From an uncultured Lachnospiraceae bacterium (lineage in GTDB: Bacteria; Bacillota; Clostridia; Lachnospirales; Lachnospiraceae): 64,000 nt of DNA. Location of the stretch: contig CAMNQH010000010.1 in assembly GCA_946549035.1 (NCBI GenBank), positions 1 to 64,000 of the forward strand. Reading direction: 5' to 3'. Position numbers and translations under genes: made by a program. The notes beneath the pieces are model-generated. The model made no database searches and was not told where the DNA came from. It was given only the letters and a program-made list of their open reading frames with translations. Of the stretch, positions 15,697-25,821 are shown one piece after another; the first letter of the stretch is position 1, and each line of letters begins with the position of its first letter.

Positions 15697-16860
15697 TTAA
15701 GCGATGCCAAATAACGTTGCAAGCTTTTCTTCCTTTAAATCCGTTCCTATCACACAGAGACGCCCGGTATAATCCGGCTCTCCTTCCCGCAGCTCATATT
15801 CTCCGTCCACCATATCAAAGTAAATCCATGCACCCTCTTTGGCGGGAACCATACCCTTAGCCCTGAGAATCACTCCATAGTCCGTTGTATCACAGAAGGC
15901 TTTCATGGCAGTCTCGATCACATCCTTGGTAAATAGATGAGGCGTTTCCACACCCCAGCTGGTGAATACTTCATCTGCATGATGATGGTGATGATGATGC
16001 TCCTGGCTATGGTCGTGGTCATGGCAGCCGCAGCTACAATCCGGACCATGGTCATGACTATGGTCATGATGGTCCTCATGGTGGTCGTGGCTATGCTCAT
16101 GATGACACTCCTCATGATCGTGGCCGTGATGGCTATGATGGTGAGAATGGTCATGACACGATTCATGTTCATGTTCATGATGGTCATGGCAGCCGCAGCT
16201 ACAGCCCGGCCCGTGGTCGTGAGAATGGCTCTTCTGGGCCTCCATCAATTCTTCTTCCAGGGACTTCTGCTGCTCCATCAATTTATAAATCTGCTTCCCC
16301 TCCAGCTCCTCCCAGGGCGTCGTAAGAATTGCCGCTTTGGGATTTTTCTCGCGGACTGCCTTTACTACTTCCTCCAGCTGTTCCGGAGAAGCCTTCTGAG
16401 TACGGCTCAGCACAATGATGGAAGCATTTTCAATCTGATTATTGAAAAATTCTCCGAAGGCCCGCATCTGTTTTGTAGCTTTTAAGGTATTTACCACCGT
16501 CACAAGCCCGCTTAAAGCCACATGCTGCTCCGATTCCACATCCTGCACCGATTTCATTACATCCGACAGCTTCCCTACCCCGGAAGGCTCGATTAAGATT
16601 CTGTCCGGGGAAAAACGCTCAAGGACTTCCCGTAAATTCCTGCCAAAATCCCCTACCAGAGAACAGCAGATGCAGCCGGAATTCATTTCGCTGATCTCAA
16701 TACCGGAATCCTTCAAAAATCCTCCGTCAATGCCGATTTCTCCAAATTCATTCTCAATAAGAACGATTTTCTCCCCGGTAAATACTTCCTCCAGCATCTT
16801 TTTGATAAAGGTGGTCTTTCCTGCGCCTAAAAATCCTGAAATAATATCAATCTTCGTCAT
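15697..16860 (-). CDS. COG0523 (CobW/ZagA-type) metallochaperone GTPase
   Basis: 387-residue G3E GTPase. Walker A GFLGAGKT is at residues 9-16, the family metal motif GCICC lies near 63-67 and the C-terminal CobW domain is present. A His/Asp-rich insert of about 90 residues (around 210-300) has many HDH and HHH runs plus two GxxCSCGCHDH blocks, which should bind several zinc, nickel or cobalt ions. Members move zinc or cobalt to client enzymes. Nearby metal clients include the amidohydrolase, cyclase-family and BKACE enzymes, but no link is shown. Its 5' end overlaps the DUF2156 gene by 14 bases. Confidence 0.88.
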   Translation of the reverse strand: MTKIDIISGFLGAGKTTFIKKMLEEVFTGEKIVLIENEFGEIGIDGGFLKDSGIEISEMNSGCICCSLVGDFGRNLREVLERFSPDRILIEPSGVGKLSDVMKSVQDVESEQHVALSGLVTVVNTLKATKQMRAFGEFFNNQIENASIIVLSRTQKASPEQLEEVVKAVREKNPKAAILTTPWEELEGKQIYKLMEQQKSLEEELMEAQKSHSHDHGPGCSCGCHDHHEHEHESCHDHSHHHSHHGHDHEECHHEHSHDHHEDHHDHSHDHGPDCSCGCHDHDHSQEHHHHHHHADEVFTSWGVETPHLFTKDVIETAMKAFCDTTDYGVILRAKGMVPAKEGAWIYFDMVDGEYELREGEPDYTGRLCVIGTDLKEEKLATLFGIA

Positions 16861-17767
16861 GTTCTTCCTCCTTCTTTTCTGTAACCTGCCCCTTGTTCAC
16901 CAAAAAAACAGGACGATACGACAGCTTTGCTTTCCGTAAGCCCTCGGAACCAGTATCCTCTTCCCGGTTCACGTATTGATACCCCTGGGCCTCATGCTCT
17001 ACAAACTGCTGGTTAATCATAGGATACGCCCCCTGGATATCTGCAAAGGCTTTTTCTACATGCACCACGAAAGTATCCGGATTCAGGGGCTCGCCAATGG
17101 TAAACGCCACCACTTCATCGTCAATGCGCAAAAGCCCGCCCACCAGGCCCAGCTCTTCGATCAGACGCAGCGCATTTAAGCTGACGCACATCTCATCCCG
17201 CTTCTCATCGTCATATTCACATTCATGGTCTCTGCGCCATTTCATAGCCATTTGAAAACAATCCTCGGCGTTCTCCCCGGTAATCTTTTCATAGCTCCAG
17301 TTTGGGTACTGCTTTTTGAAATTATTGATGTGGTTTCGTTTGCCATGAAGCTTTTTTCCCGCCAACGTAGTAAGCTTCTCCGTCTCGTACACATAGTCTG
17401 CAGTATCCCGGTCGTAGGCAATGGTAAAGCGTCCCGGATACCACTGCTCCAACAGGGCAAACTCCTGCTCCTGAACCAAATACATGCGTATGGGAAGATT
17501 TCGCTCCTTAAAATACCGGAACAAAGCCTCAAGGGCCCCTTTTACCTCCTCTTCCTCTCCCGCCGGAAAGGTGACGCTAAAGCCCTCTTCCCCGAAGCTG
17601 CCGAATACCAGCGTATTTTCCACCAGGGCGTATTTGGTAGGATAAAAACGGCACCACAAATAAATGTTGGCAAAGCTCAATTCACAGCTTCGATATGGCT
17701 TCTTTTCCAGATAGCGGTCAATCAACGCCTTGTCTTCTAATTTTACTTTTTGAAATGGAATCTCCAT
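16847..17767 (-). CDS. DUF2156 (GNAT-like) protein
   Basis: 306-residue protein of the DUF2156 family, related to the acyltransferase half of lysyl-phosphatidylglycerol synthases. Two GNAT-like folds are apparent, with a conserved KLHGKRNHINNF segment near 140 and a C-terminal NREEDTGSEGLRKAKLSYRP signature. No TM region is present, so it is soluble. It probably transfers an aminoacyl or acyl group to an unknown acceptor. The coupling to two G3E GTPase genes downstream, with a 14-base overlap, is unusual. Confidence 0.8.
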   Translation of the reverse strand: MEIPFQKVKLEDKALIDRYLEKKPYRSCELSFANIYLWCRFYPTKYALVENTLVFGSFGEEGFSVTFPAGEEEEVKGALEALFRYFKERNLPIRMYLVQEQEFALLEQWYPGRFTIAYDRDTADYVYETEKLTTLAGKKLHGKRNHINNFKKQYPNWSYEKITGENAEDCFQMAMKWRRDHECEYDDEKRDEMCVSLNALRLIEELGLVGGLLRIDDEVVAFTIGEPLNPDTFVVHVEKAFADIQGAYPMINQQFVEHEAQGYQYVNREEDTGSEGLRKAKLSYRPVFLVNKGQVTEKKEEEHDED

Positions 17768-17817
17768 AATGATTCTCCCTCTTCTCTTCTTTGTACTCCC
17801 TTATTTTAACCATTTCA

Positions 17818-19554
17818 TCACTTGGCAAACTGCATGGAATACAGGTGAGAATAAATCCCCCCTCGTTCCAGCAGTTCCTTATGAGTCCCTTGCTCCTCAA
17901 TGCCGTTGTCCGTTAGCACCAGAATCTTCTGGGCATTTTTAATCGTGGACAGGCGATGGGCAATTACAAAAGTAGTACGGTTTTTCGCCAGACGCTCCAA
18001 GGATTCCTGCACTACCTTCTCGCTTTCATTGTCCAAAGCAGAGGTGGCCTCATCAAAGATCAAAATCGGCGGATTTTTCAAAAATACCCGGGCAATAGAC
18101 AAACGCTGCTTCTGCCCGCCGGAAAGCTTAATTCCACGCTGGCCGATATCCGTGTCGTACCCATTGGGCAGGCTCATAATAAATTCATGAGCGTTGGCGT
18201 TTTTGGCTGCCTCCACCACTTCTGCAAACGTGGCTTTGGGCCTGCCGTAACGGATATTGTCCGCCACGGTTCCCACAAACAAATACACGTCCTGCTGGAC
18301 AATACCGATATGGTCCCGCAAGCTCTTTAGCTTAATATCACGGATATCTTTTCCGTCAATCAAAATCGCGCCTCCGGAAACATCGTAAAACCGCGGAATC
18401 AAACTGCATAAGGTACTTTTTCCGGCGCCGGAAGATCCCACCAGCGCCATATAAGAACCTGCTTTCACTTCCAGACTAATGTGATTTAACACCTGCTGGC
18501 TGTTTTCCTCATATTGAAATGAAACATCCCGAAAGGCAATGTCGCCTTTTACCTGCTCCAATTCCCTCGCTCCCGGGACATCCACAATATCCGGCTGAAC
18601 CGCCATCATTTCCATAAAACGCTCATATCCGGAATAGCCGTTCTGGAACTGCTCCGTTAGAGTAATCAGCTTTTTCACCGGGTCAGTAAAGGTATTGATA
18701 TACAACAGGAATGTAATCAAATCCGTCACATTGACTTGATCCTTTGTAATCAGCACCGCCCCAAACACCAGCACGGCAATGGTAATCATAGTGGTCAGCG
18801 CTCCCAGCCCGGAATGATAGCCGGCCATATACAAATAGCTATTTTTCTTCGCCTTTAAAAATCCCTGATTGCCCTCTTCAAACTTCTTCAGCTCCACCCG
18901 CTCGTTGGCAAAGGACTTTACTACCCGGATCCCGGAGAGATTATCTTCAATCTGGCTGTTAATATCCGCAACCTTGGCCCGGTTCCGTTTGAAAGCCCGC
19001 TTCATCCTGGTATTAAAATAAGCCGCATATACCAACATGACAGGAATAAAAAGAAATGCAATCATCGTAAGCTTTACATCAATACACAAAAGTATGACGA
19101 AAGAACCTACAATCTTAATTACCGAAATCACCAGATCCTCGGGACCGTGATGAAGCAGCTCGCTGATATCAAACAAGTCGTTGGTAATCCTGGACATCAA
19201 CTGTCCAACCTTTTGATTGTCGTAAAAAGAAAAAGACAGTCTTTGGTAATGGCCAAAAATCTCCGCCCGCATATCATACTCAATTTTTGCCCCCATACAG
19301 TGGCCGTAATTGGCAATAAAGTAATTGCAATAGCATTCCACCAGCACCAGAGCCAGCATAAAAATCCCAAGCTTTATAATTTCTTCCATGGCCTTTTGGG
19401 AATCCTGCAAAATCACAGTCCCTGTAATATAACGGACAATCAGAGGAATTACCAGGGTAATAGCCGCCCCTAATATAGCAAAAAACATATCCGCCAAAAA
19501 CAGGCCAAAATATGGCCTGTAATAAGAGATCAGCCTTTTCATCTTATGGTCCAT
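17818..19554 (-). CDS. ABC exporter, half transporter
   Basis: 578-residue fused permease-ATPase of the MsbA/multidrug type. Six TM helices lie in residues 15-310, followed by a nucleotide-binding domain with Walker A GSSGAGKST, signature LSGGQKQR, Walker B ILIFDEATSALD and the switch IAHRLST. It would act as a homodimer, or with a partner not encoded here. Substrate unknown; lipid or drug export is typical. The gene is single, with an AT-rich gap and a divergent LutC-like gene upstream. Confidence 0.9.
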   Translation of the reverse strand: MDHKMKRLISYYRPYFGLFLADMFFAILGAAITLVIPLIVRYITGTVILQDSQKAMEEIIKLGIFMLALVLVECYCNYFIANYGHCMGAKIEYDMRAEIFGHYQRLSFSFYDNQKVGQLMSRITNDLFDISELLHHGPEDLVISVIKIVGSFVILLCIDVKLTMIAFLFIPVMLVYAAYFNTRMKRAFKRNRAKVADINSQIEDNLSGIRVVKSFANERVELKKFEEGNQGFLKAKKNSYLYMAGYHSGLGALTTMITIAVLVFGAVLITKDQVNVTDLITFLLYINTFTDPVKKLITLTEQFQNGYSGYERFMEMMAVQPDIVDVPGARELEQVKGDIAFRDVSFQYEENSQQVLNHISLEVKAGSYMALVGSSGAGKSTLCSLIPRFYDVSGGAILIDGKDIRDIKLKSLRDHIGIVQQDVYLFVGTVADNIRYGRPKATFAEVVEAAKNANAHEFIMSLPNGYDTDIGQRGIKLSGGQKQRLSIARVFLKNPPILIFDEATSALDNESEKVVQESLERLAKNRTTFVIAHRLSTIKNAQKILVLTDNGIEEQGTHKELLERGGIYSHLYSMQFAK

Positions 19555-19705
19555 GAACGTTTTCCTCCCTTTTCTTTCTGCCGGCAGCCTGTGGATTGCG
19601 CCTGTATTATGGCAAAATCTGTATGCCAGCGGAAATCATTATAGCACATTTTTCCTTTTTGTGCTATTCTTTAAGAAATATTTCGTTTTTTCAGGAGGTA
19701 CGTCC

Positions 19706-20344
19706 ATGAACCCAAAAGAAACTTATTATGAAACCTGCGCCGTATCCATCCAAAAGCACTTAGAAAAACGCCGGATGGAAGGCTATTACTGCAAATCAGC
19801 CAAAGAAGCTAAAGAGCTGGCTCTCTCTTTTGTAAAGGAGGGGGACGCCGTAAGCTTCGGCGGCTCCATGACCTTAAGCGAAACCGGCCTGCTAGAGGAG
19901 CTTCGCAAGAAAAAAGACATCGTATTGTTAGACAGAAGCACTGCCGCCACGCCAGAAGAAATACGCCGGATTTACGAAAAAGCATTTACCGCCGATACCT
20001 ATTTTATGAGTACCAACGCCATCACCCTTTCTGGGGAATTGGTAAATATAGACGGCAACGGCAACCGGGCCGCCGCCCTGATTTGGGGTCCAAAGCAAGT
20101 CGTCCTCTTAGCAGGCATGAATAAAGTCTGCCCTACCTTAGAAGACGCTATAAAAAGGGCCCGGGAAATCGCAGCTCCTCCTAACTGCATCCGGCTGGGG
20201 AAAAAGACTCCCTGCGCAGTCTCCGGCTCCTGCGGCGACTGTTATGGAAACGACTGCATCTGCAGCCAGACAGTAATTACAAGAAGGAGCCAGGAGCCAG
20301 GCCGTATCAAGGTTATTTTAATCGGCGAGACCCTGGGATATTAA
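19706..20344 (+). CDS. LutC/DUF162-family protein
   Basis: 212-residue member of the LutC/YkgG family (PF02589), with the family core [16 protein letters not shown] and [14 protein letters not shown]. In Bacillus, LutC belongs to a three-protein L-lactate oxidation complex, but no LutA or LutB gene is adjacent here. The C-terminus has a compact cysteine cluster ([11 protein letters not shown]) that could bind a metal or Fe-S centre. Such stand-alone forms are widespread in Clostridia and uncharacterised. Start at 19706 is fixed by AGGAGG; the frame runs further upstream without a site. Its stop overlaps the stop of the convergent DUF255 gene by 4 bases. Confidence 0.82.
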   Translation: MNPKETYYETCAVSIQKHLEKRRMEGYYCKSAKEAKELALSFVKEGDAVSFGGSMTLSETGLLEELRKKKDIVLLDRSTAATPEEIRRIYEKAFTADTYFMSTNAITLSGELVNIDGNGNRAAALIWGPKQVVLLAGMNKVCPTLEDAIKRAREIAAPPNCIRLGKKTPCAVSGSCGDCYGNDCICSQTVITRRSQEPGRIKVILIGETLGY

Positions 20345-22386
20345 CCTCTTTTATGGTTCCCCGTCAGTTCTGACACTGGCGGACGGCAGCATTCTCCCTT
20401 GCAGATATAATAAAGGATTTCCTCCTGCAGGGGATAATTTGCCGCCTGAGGAATGAGCCTCGCCATGGATTTTTGATTTTTTTCTGTAATCACCAGGGCG
20501 TCTACCGTCTCCGTTTGGCTGTTTCGGTAGCATCGGATCTCCTCTTCCGGGATCTCTTCCCGGGAGACGCATACCAGATGAACGCTTTCTTCTTCCCATT
20601 CCCCAATGGCCAAAAGAGCCATGGTATGTCCTCCCTCTCTTCCCTTGATTTCCCCTTTTAAAAACTGTATCTGCCGCCGGGCCGCCGCCTGCCAAAAAGG
20701 TTCCCCCGTCAGCTTTGCCAAACGCGCCAGAAGATATCCGACCACTGCATTTCCTGAGGGCACGGCTCCGTCATAGGTCTCCTTTGGCCTGTAAATCAGC
20801 TTTTCTCCTGCCGTTCCAGAAAAAAAGCATCCCCCCTCCTTCGTATCTTCAAACAACTCCAGCATCTTTTCAGAAAGCTGCAGGCAAGTCCTAAGCCATG
20901 TAATATCAAAATCACACTGATACAGCTCCAATAAGGAATATGCATAAAAAGCATAATCATCCAGATTTCCTTCATTGGCCGCCTGACCTTCCCGCCATCG
21001 TACCAAAAGCCGTCCGTTCAATGTCATCAAATTCGCCCTGACAAAAGCGGCCGCCTGTTTGGCCCGCTTATAATATTCCGTCACCCCGGTAATCTGATGG
21101 GCCCTGGCAAAGGCCCAAATGGCCAGTCCGTTCCAGGAGGTTAAAATCTTATCATCTACCGGCAAAAGGGTGCGCCCTTTTCGATACGTCCGAAGCTTCT
21201 TTAAGATTTCTTCCCATTGGTCAAACGCTTCTTCATAGTCTGAATTCTGTAGCAGATTGGGGATGGATTTCCCTTCAAAATTCCCCTGTTTGGTGATATC
21301 GTAGCAGCTGCAGAAATGGTTTCCTTCTTTTTTCCCCAGCTGCCCTAATATCTCCTCCGGCGTAAACACATAGTATTTCCCTTCCTCCCCCTGGCTGTCC
21401 GCGTCCTGTCCGCAGAAAAAACCTCCTTTTTCATGGCGCAATTCTCGTTCCATATAAGAAAGCGTCCGCTCCGCCGCCTGGCGATAGAGCCTGGTTTTGG
21501 TAAGACGCCAGCACTCCATATATACAAGGGCCAATAGGGCATTATCATACAGCATCTTTTCAAAATGAGGAACCAGCCAGGCTTCATCCGTAGAATATCT
21601 GGAAAAACCTCCTCCTATATGGTCAAAAATTCCGCCCCGGTACATCTGCCTTAAGGTCGCTTCCACCAGCTCCATCCAGCCTTCCCGGCATTTTGTCCCA
21701 GCGCCTTCTTCCTTTCCCCAGTCCCCCTTTGCCATCCTCATAAGAAACAGCAGATTATGGGGAATCGGAAATTTCGGCGCCCCAAAAAAGCCGCCATACG
21801 CCCGGTCAAAGGACCGCTGCAGCTGGCCCGCTCCCTTTAACAAAAGCTCTTCCCCCGGGAAGTCCTCTGACGTCCTCCCCTGTCTCTGCTGATTTAAATA
21901 CCCTGTCATCTCCGACGCCAGCTCTTTTAATCTTCCAGAATCCTGACGCCATTTCTTAGCCGCCTGCTCCAGTAAATGCAAAAGCCCCGCCTGACCATAT
22001 CGGTCTTCCTTGGGAAAATATGTCCCCACAAAAAAAGGCTCCTGCCTGGCCGTCATAAGAACGGTCAAGGGCCATCCGCCGCTTTCATTCATCATCTGGC
22101 AGGCCTCCATATAAACTCCGTCTACATCCGGCCGTTCTTCCCGGTCCACCTTAATGGAAATATAACTGCTGTTTAATACACCGGCCACCTCCGGGTCTTC
22201 AAAAGACTCCCGTTCCATCACATGGCACCAGTGGCATGTAGAATATCCTATGGATAAAAAAATCGGCTTATCTTCCTTTTCTGCCCGCTCAAAAGCCTCC
22301 TGGCCCCAGGGATACCAGTCCACTGGATTATGGGCGTGCTGCAATAGGTAAGGGGATTTTTCCTGAATCAAATGATTGGTATACAA
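20341..22386 (-). CDS. DUF255 thioredoxin-fold/six-hairpin protein (YyaL-like)
   Basis: 681-residue protein of the YyaL/spermatogenesis-associated SSP411 family. An N-terminal thioredoxin-like domain carries the CHWCHVM motif near residue 50. A long helical (alpha/alpha)6 barrel like that of N-acylglucosamine epimerases follows. The CxxC suggests redox chemistry or metal binding, but the function is not established. The likely start is TTG at 22386, 8 bases after AGGAGG; the in-frame GTG at 22395 lies inside that ribosome site. Confidence 0.85.
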   Translation of the reverse strand: MYTNHLIQEKSPYLLQHAHNPVDWYPWGQEAFERAEKEDKPIFLSIGYSTCHWCHVMERESFEDPEVAGVLNSSYISIKVDREERPDVDGVYMEACQMMNESGGWPLTVLMTARQEPFFVGTYFPKEDRYGQAGLLHLLEQAAKKWRQDSGRLKELASEMTGYLNQQRQGRTSEDFPGEELLLKGAGQLQRSFDRAYGGFFGAPKFPIPHNLLFLMRMAKGDWGKEEGAGTKCREGWMELVEATLRQMYRGGIFDHIGGGFSRYSTDEAWLVPHFEKMLYDNALLALVYMECWRLTKTRLYRQAAERTLSYMERELRHEKGGFFCGQDADSQGEEGKYYVFTPEEILGQLGKKEGNHFCSCYDITKQGNFEGKSIPNLLQNSDYEEAFDQWEEILKKLRTYRKGRTLLPVDDKILTSWNGLAIWAFARAHQITGVTEYYKRAKQAAAFVRANLMTLNGRLLVRWREGQAANEGNLDDYAFYAYSLLELYQCDFDITWLRTCLQLSEKMLELFEDTKEGGCFFSGTAGEKLIYRPKETYDGAVPSGNAVVGYLLARLAKLTGEPFWQAAARRQIQFLKGEIKGREGGHTMALLAIGEWEEESVHLVCVSREEIPEEEIRCYRNSQTETVDALVITEKNQKSMARLIPQAANYPLQEEILYYICKGECCRPPVSELTGNHKRG

Positions 22387-22571
22387 AAATACCACCTCCT
22401 GTCATTCTCTTAAGCATGTTCAAGCACCGTAACAGTTTTGGCAAAACGCCCTGTTACCAAACATCCTTTAGTATGCGCAGAAAAGCGGTATTTTCATACT
22501 TCTTTCTTTCCCAAACTCTTTTTATATGAAATTTTATTCCTTAACATAGGAATCCGGCAGAATATCTGAGC

Positions 22572-24341
22572 TTACATTTTCTCCGGAGCCGAAAATCCCA
22601 GCACGTCAATGCAGACCTCCAGAATTCCTTTTGCAAGGGTCAAAAGACGGATATACCCGGCCTGTACCATGGCGTCCTCCTCCGCCATAATCCTGGTTTC
22701 ATGGTAGAAATGATTAAAGGCATTGGCCAAATCATAAACGTAAGCGCACACCTTATGAGGCGCCGTCTCTTCGTAGGCATTCTCCATAGCTCCGTTAAAC
22801 CGTGCCAGCAAAAGCATCAATGCTTTTTCGCTCTCCGAATGAGCCGGCAGTATCCTGGCTCCCTCAGGCAGCTGCTTTTTTCCATGGTATTTTGCCAAAA
22901 TAGACTTCATACGCACAATAGTATACAGGATATAAGGCCCTGTATTCCCCTCAAAAGAGGTAAAACGGTCAATGTCAAATATATAATCCTTAGAAGCCTG
23001 ATTAGATAAATCTCCGTACTTCACGGCAGATAAAGCCACAATCTTTGCCGTGCGCTTTCCATCCTCTTCCTCTACCGTATGGTTCTCGGATATTTTTTTA
23101 TACATCTCCTGGTCAATGCTATCCAGCAGATATTCCAGACGCATAACGCCCCCTTCCCTGGTCTTAAAGGGCTTGCCGTCCTTACCGTTCATGGTTCCAA
23201 AGCCTAAAAACGTCAATTTGGTGTTATCCCCCACCAGGCCGGTCTTTCTGGCGCACCGGAATACCTGGGTAAAATACAGCTCCTGACGCTTGTCCACCAC
23301 ATAAATGATTTCATCTGGATGATAATCCCTCATCCGCCATACGATGGTAGCCAAATCCGTGGTATTGTAAAGGGAAGCACCGTCTGACTTTAAAATCATA
23401 CAAGGAGGAATCTCCTTGGTATCCGTCTCCTCCTTCACATCCACCACCAAAGCTCCTTCGGAAACATATGCAAATCCCTTTTCCTTCATTTCTTCCACCA
23501 TGGCAGGAATAAAGGGCTGGGCGTCGGACTCACCTTTCCACAATTCAAAGGAAACATTTAAGTTCTCATAATTACGCTTTAGGTCTGTCACAGACACATT
23601 GAGAATATGGGCAAGGAGAGCCTGATATCCCCTTCTGCCCTGCTGCAGCTCAAAGGTCGCCTGCATGGCAGCCTCTTTATAAGCCGCGTCTTCTTTGGAT
23701 TTGGCGCTGGCAGCCGGATAAATCTCCTCCAACTGGGAAATGGTAAACGGCGCCTCCTTGGGATATTCCCCTTCGTAGTCCTCCTGAAAATACAAAAGCT
23801 TTGGTTCCCGCTCCTTTAATTCGGTGATAATCAATCCCATTTGCAGGCCCCAGTCTCCCAAATGCACGTCCCCAATCATACGGTGTCCCAAAAAGCTTCC
23901 GATCCGCTTTACGCTCTCTCCGATAATCGCAGAACGCAGATGACCTACATGAAGCGGCTTGGCCACATTAGGCCCGCCATAGTCGATCATGACCGTTTTG
24001 GGCTCTTTTGTCTTTTCACAGCCGAAGCGCCCTTCATCCTTTGCCATCTCCTCTAAGTATTCCGCCACCCGTTCTTCCTTTACCTTAAAATTCAAGAACC
24101 CTGGTTTTACGGACTCCGCCATGGAAAACAGCGGATGCTCCTTTAATCCTTCCGCAACAGCCTCCGAAATCACAAAAGGGGCACATTTATATTCCTTCGC
24201 CGCCGCCATAGCCCCATTACACTGGAACTCGCAAAGATCCGGGCGGTTAGAAAGGGTTACCTTTCCGTACTTGGGATCGTACCCCTGTTTTTGAAATGCT
24301 TCCATCACTGCTTCTGTAATCTCATCCATTAACTTTTTCAT
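22572..24341 (-). CDS. argS: Arginyl-tRNA synthetase
   Basis: 589-residue class I aminoacyl-tRNA synthetase that charges tRNA-Arg in the cytoplasm. The N-terminal Add1 domain is followed by the HIGH-type motif in GPNVAKPLHVGHLRS near residue 130. A KMSKS-equivalent region reads GKPFKTREGG, and the C-terminal DALR anticodon-binding domain is present. The length is normal for the family. The ATG at 24341 has AGAGGT upstream; an earlier start at 24398 has none. DapF-like gene precedes it by 70 bases. Confidence 0.95.
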   Translation of the reverse strand: MKKLMDEITEAVMEAFQKQGYDPKYGKVTLSNRPDLCEFQCNGAMAAAKEYKCAPFVISEAVAEGLKEHPLFSMAESVKPGFLNFKVKEERVAEYLEEMAKDEGRFGCEKTKEPKTVMIDYGGPNVAKPLHVGHLRSAIIGESVKRIGSFLGHRMIGDVHLGDWGLQMGLIITELKEREPKLLYFQEDYEGEYPKEAPFTISQLEEIYPAASAKSKEDAAYKEAAMQATFELQQGRRGYQALLAHILNVSVTDLKRNYENLNVSFELWKGESDAQPFIPAMVEEMKEKGFAYVSEGALVVDVKEETDTKEIPPCMILKSDGASLYNTTDLATIVWRMRDYHPDEIIYVVDKRQELYFTQVFRCARKTGLVGDNTKLTFLGFGTMNGKDGKPFKTREGGVMRLEYLLDSIDQEMYKKISENHTVEEEDGKRTAKIVALSAVKYGDLSNQASKDYIFDIDRFTSFEGNTGPYILYTIVRMKSILAKYHGKKQLPEGARILPAHSESEKALMLLLARFNGAMENAYEETAPHKVCAYVYDLANAFNHFYHETRIMAEEDAMVQAGYIRLLTLAKGILEVCIDVLGFSAPEKM

Positions 24342-24411
24342 CTTGTACCTCTTCTTTTTCCATCTTTCTAATTCCAATGCAGCTTTTCCTGTCTGCATCT
24401 TACTTTCTTTT

Positions 24412-25260
24412 TCAGGCCAGAAAATCCTCGGCTACCCGTATCTCTCCCACATACTCCACCGGGCCCGTCATATAAATCGTCCCATCCGGGCAAATCTCAA
24501 TGAATAAGCTGCCTCCCGGCATGTGGACCGTCACCTGATTTTCCACCAGTCCCATCCGCCTTGCAACCGCCGCGGCCGCGCAAGCTCCCGTACCGGAAGC
24601 CAAAGTATATCCGGCTCCCCGCTCATAGATTTCAATCTGTATATTTTCCCGATCCAACACTTTTAAAAGCTGCATATTCATGCGGTTTGGAAAATATCCG
24701 GCCCGTTCCACATAAGGCCCTAACTCCACGGCTTTTCTTTTGGTAACCTCCTCCAGCATAATGACGCAGTTTGGATTCCCAACCGAAAGGCATGTAGTAT
24801 TGTAAACACTGTCGTGAAATCCCATAGGGGCATTGATTATCTCCATGCCGCCGCTACCTGTCACCGGAACCTCATCCCCTGCATAACTGGGTTTTCCCAT
24901 ATTCACCCGAATCTGGCCCGGATCCTCTGAAAGGCACTGGATCTCCACAGGCCCTAATACCGTATGAATGGAAAATTCCTGTTCCTTCACGTAACCTTCT
25001 TCCATCAAATACCTAGCAAAAATCCGAACGCCATTTCCGCTTCGCTGAGCCATCGTTCCGTCCGGATTGTATATGGTAAGGCACATCCTGTCCTCTTTTA
25101 GCTCTGGACCGTAAAGAATGCCGTCTGCACCTACGCCGAAATTTCTTCTGCACAACCGTTCAATATATCTGGGATTTAGCTTTACATGATTCTTATTGGG
25201 ATCCAAAACAAGATAATCATTCCCCAGCCCATGGTATTTCTTCATTATGACGGTGTCCAT
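24412..25260 (-). CDS. DapF-fold protein with all catalytic residues replaced
   Basis: 282-residue protein with the full diaminopimelate epimerase fold (HGLGNDYLV, NFGVGADG and GNPNCVIM all recognisable). However, the two catalytic cysteines are serine (DGTMAQRSGNGVR, Ser 74; TLASGTGACAA, Ser 222). The catalytic Glu is Tyr (ERGAGYT, Tyr 218) and the active-site His is Asn (GNPNC). In E. coli these are C73, C217, E208 and H159. It is therefore unlikely to racemise LL-diaminopimelate by the known thiol mechanism, though databases would call it dapF. AGGAGA fixes the start at 25260. A different isomerase, a binding protein or a serine-based chemistry are alternatives. Confidence 0.85.
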   Translation of the reverse strand: MDTVIMKKYHGLGNDYLVLDPNKNHVKLNPRYIERLCRRNFGVGADGILYGPELKEDRMCLTIYNPDGTMAQRSGNGVRIFARYLMEEGYVKEQEFSIHTVLGPVEIQCLSEDPGQIRVNMGKPSYAGDEVPVTGSGGMEIINAPMGFHDSVYNTTCLSVGNPNCVIMLEEVTKRKAVELGPYVERAGYFPNRMNMQLLKVLDRENIQIEIYERGAGYTLASGTGACAAAAVARRMGLVENQVTVHMPGGSLFIEICPDGTIYMTGPVEYVGEIRVAEDFLA

Positions 25261-25401
25261 TTTTCTATCTCCTGTTATGGTGTTCACTTATCATAATAGT
25301 ATTCTTTCATAAGGGGAAATATGATTGAGATTGAAATTTAAGCAAAAATGCCGGTGCAAGGCCTTCCTTCCTCATTCCAACCTTCCTGTTATAATATGCG
25401 G

Positions 25402-25707
25402 CTAACCTTCTTTTCCGGCTTCAATGTGCTTTTCCAGCTGCCGGTTTTTTTCGTTGAGAATCCGATTGACTTCTTCTTGGTCGGCTTCCTGTTGCTGCTC
25501 TTGCTGTTGTACCATTTGTTGAATTTGCTGAAGTTTATTAGCTTCTCCTTCTTGTTTTCGTTTTTCCAGTTGATCCAGGATCTGTTGGGCTTCTGTCTCT
25601 TTTGGCTTTTCTCCAATCACCTCTGGGGGAGCATATATCACGTTTCGCCGCTTTATAATGCTGTGGGCCATTTTTTCTCTCTGATTTCTTTTATCTATGT
25701 AATCCAT
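25402..25707 (-). CDS. Gln/Glu-rich coiled-coil protein
   Basis: 101-residue hydrophilic protein with a long predicted coiled coil (residues about 40-95) rich in Gln, Glu and Lys, with no Cys or membrane segment. The ATG at 25707 lies 7 bases after GGAGGG, which supports translation; an earlier ATG at 25725 lacks a site. It is divergent from sigG and shares its upstream gap. No family recognised; a spore-related role is only suggested by position. Confidence 0.55.
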   Translation of the reverse strand: MDYIDKRNQREKMAHSIIKRRNVIYAPPEVIGEKPKETEAQQILDQLEKRKQEGEANKLQQIQQMVQQQEQQQEADQEEVNRILNEKNRQLEKHIEAGKEG

Positions 25708-25758
25708 AACGAATCCCTCCGTCATCTTTTTGTTTTTATTCTAACACAAAATTTTTAT

Positions 25759-25788
25759 GAATAAAAGTGGCAAAATTGGAGCATTCTT
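25759..25788 (+). promoter_or_regulatory. Sigma-G/F-like promoter before sigG
   Basis: GAATA (25759-25763), 18-base spacer, CATTCTT (25782-25788). This fits the sigma-G consensus GMATR-N17/18-CATWMTA except for the last base and would start about 27 bases before the sigG ATG. It implies autoregulation, as in Bacillus subtilis. Confidence 0.55.
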
Positions 25789-25821
25789 TTTTTATAACAT
25801 TAGCACTCGGAGGTACTCAAC

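Noticed and set aside
15918-16485. Long antisense frames with runs of Met/Val/Thr opposite the His-rich insert
   Set aside because: They are by-products of repeated CAT/GAT-type codons in the GTPase gene and have no ribosome site.
22429-22457. GTAACAG / CTGTTAC hairpin between argS and the DUF255 gene
   Set aside because: Short stem with no T-run on either strand; could be chance.
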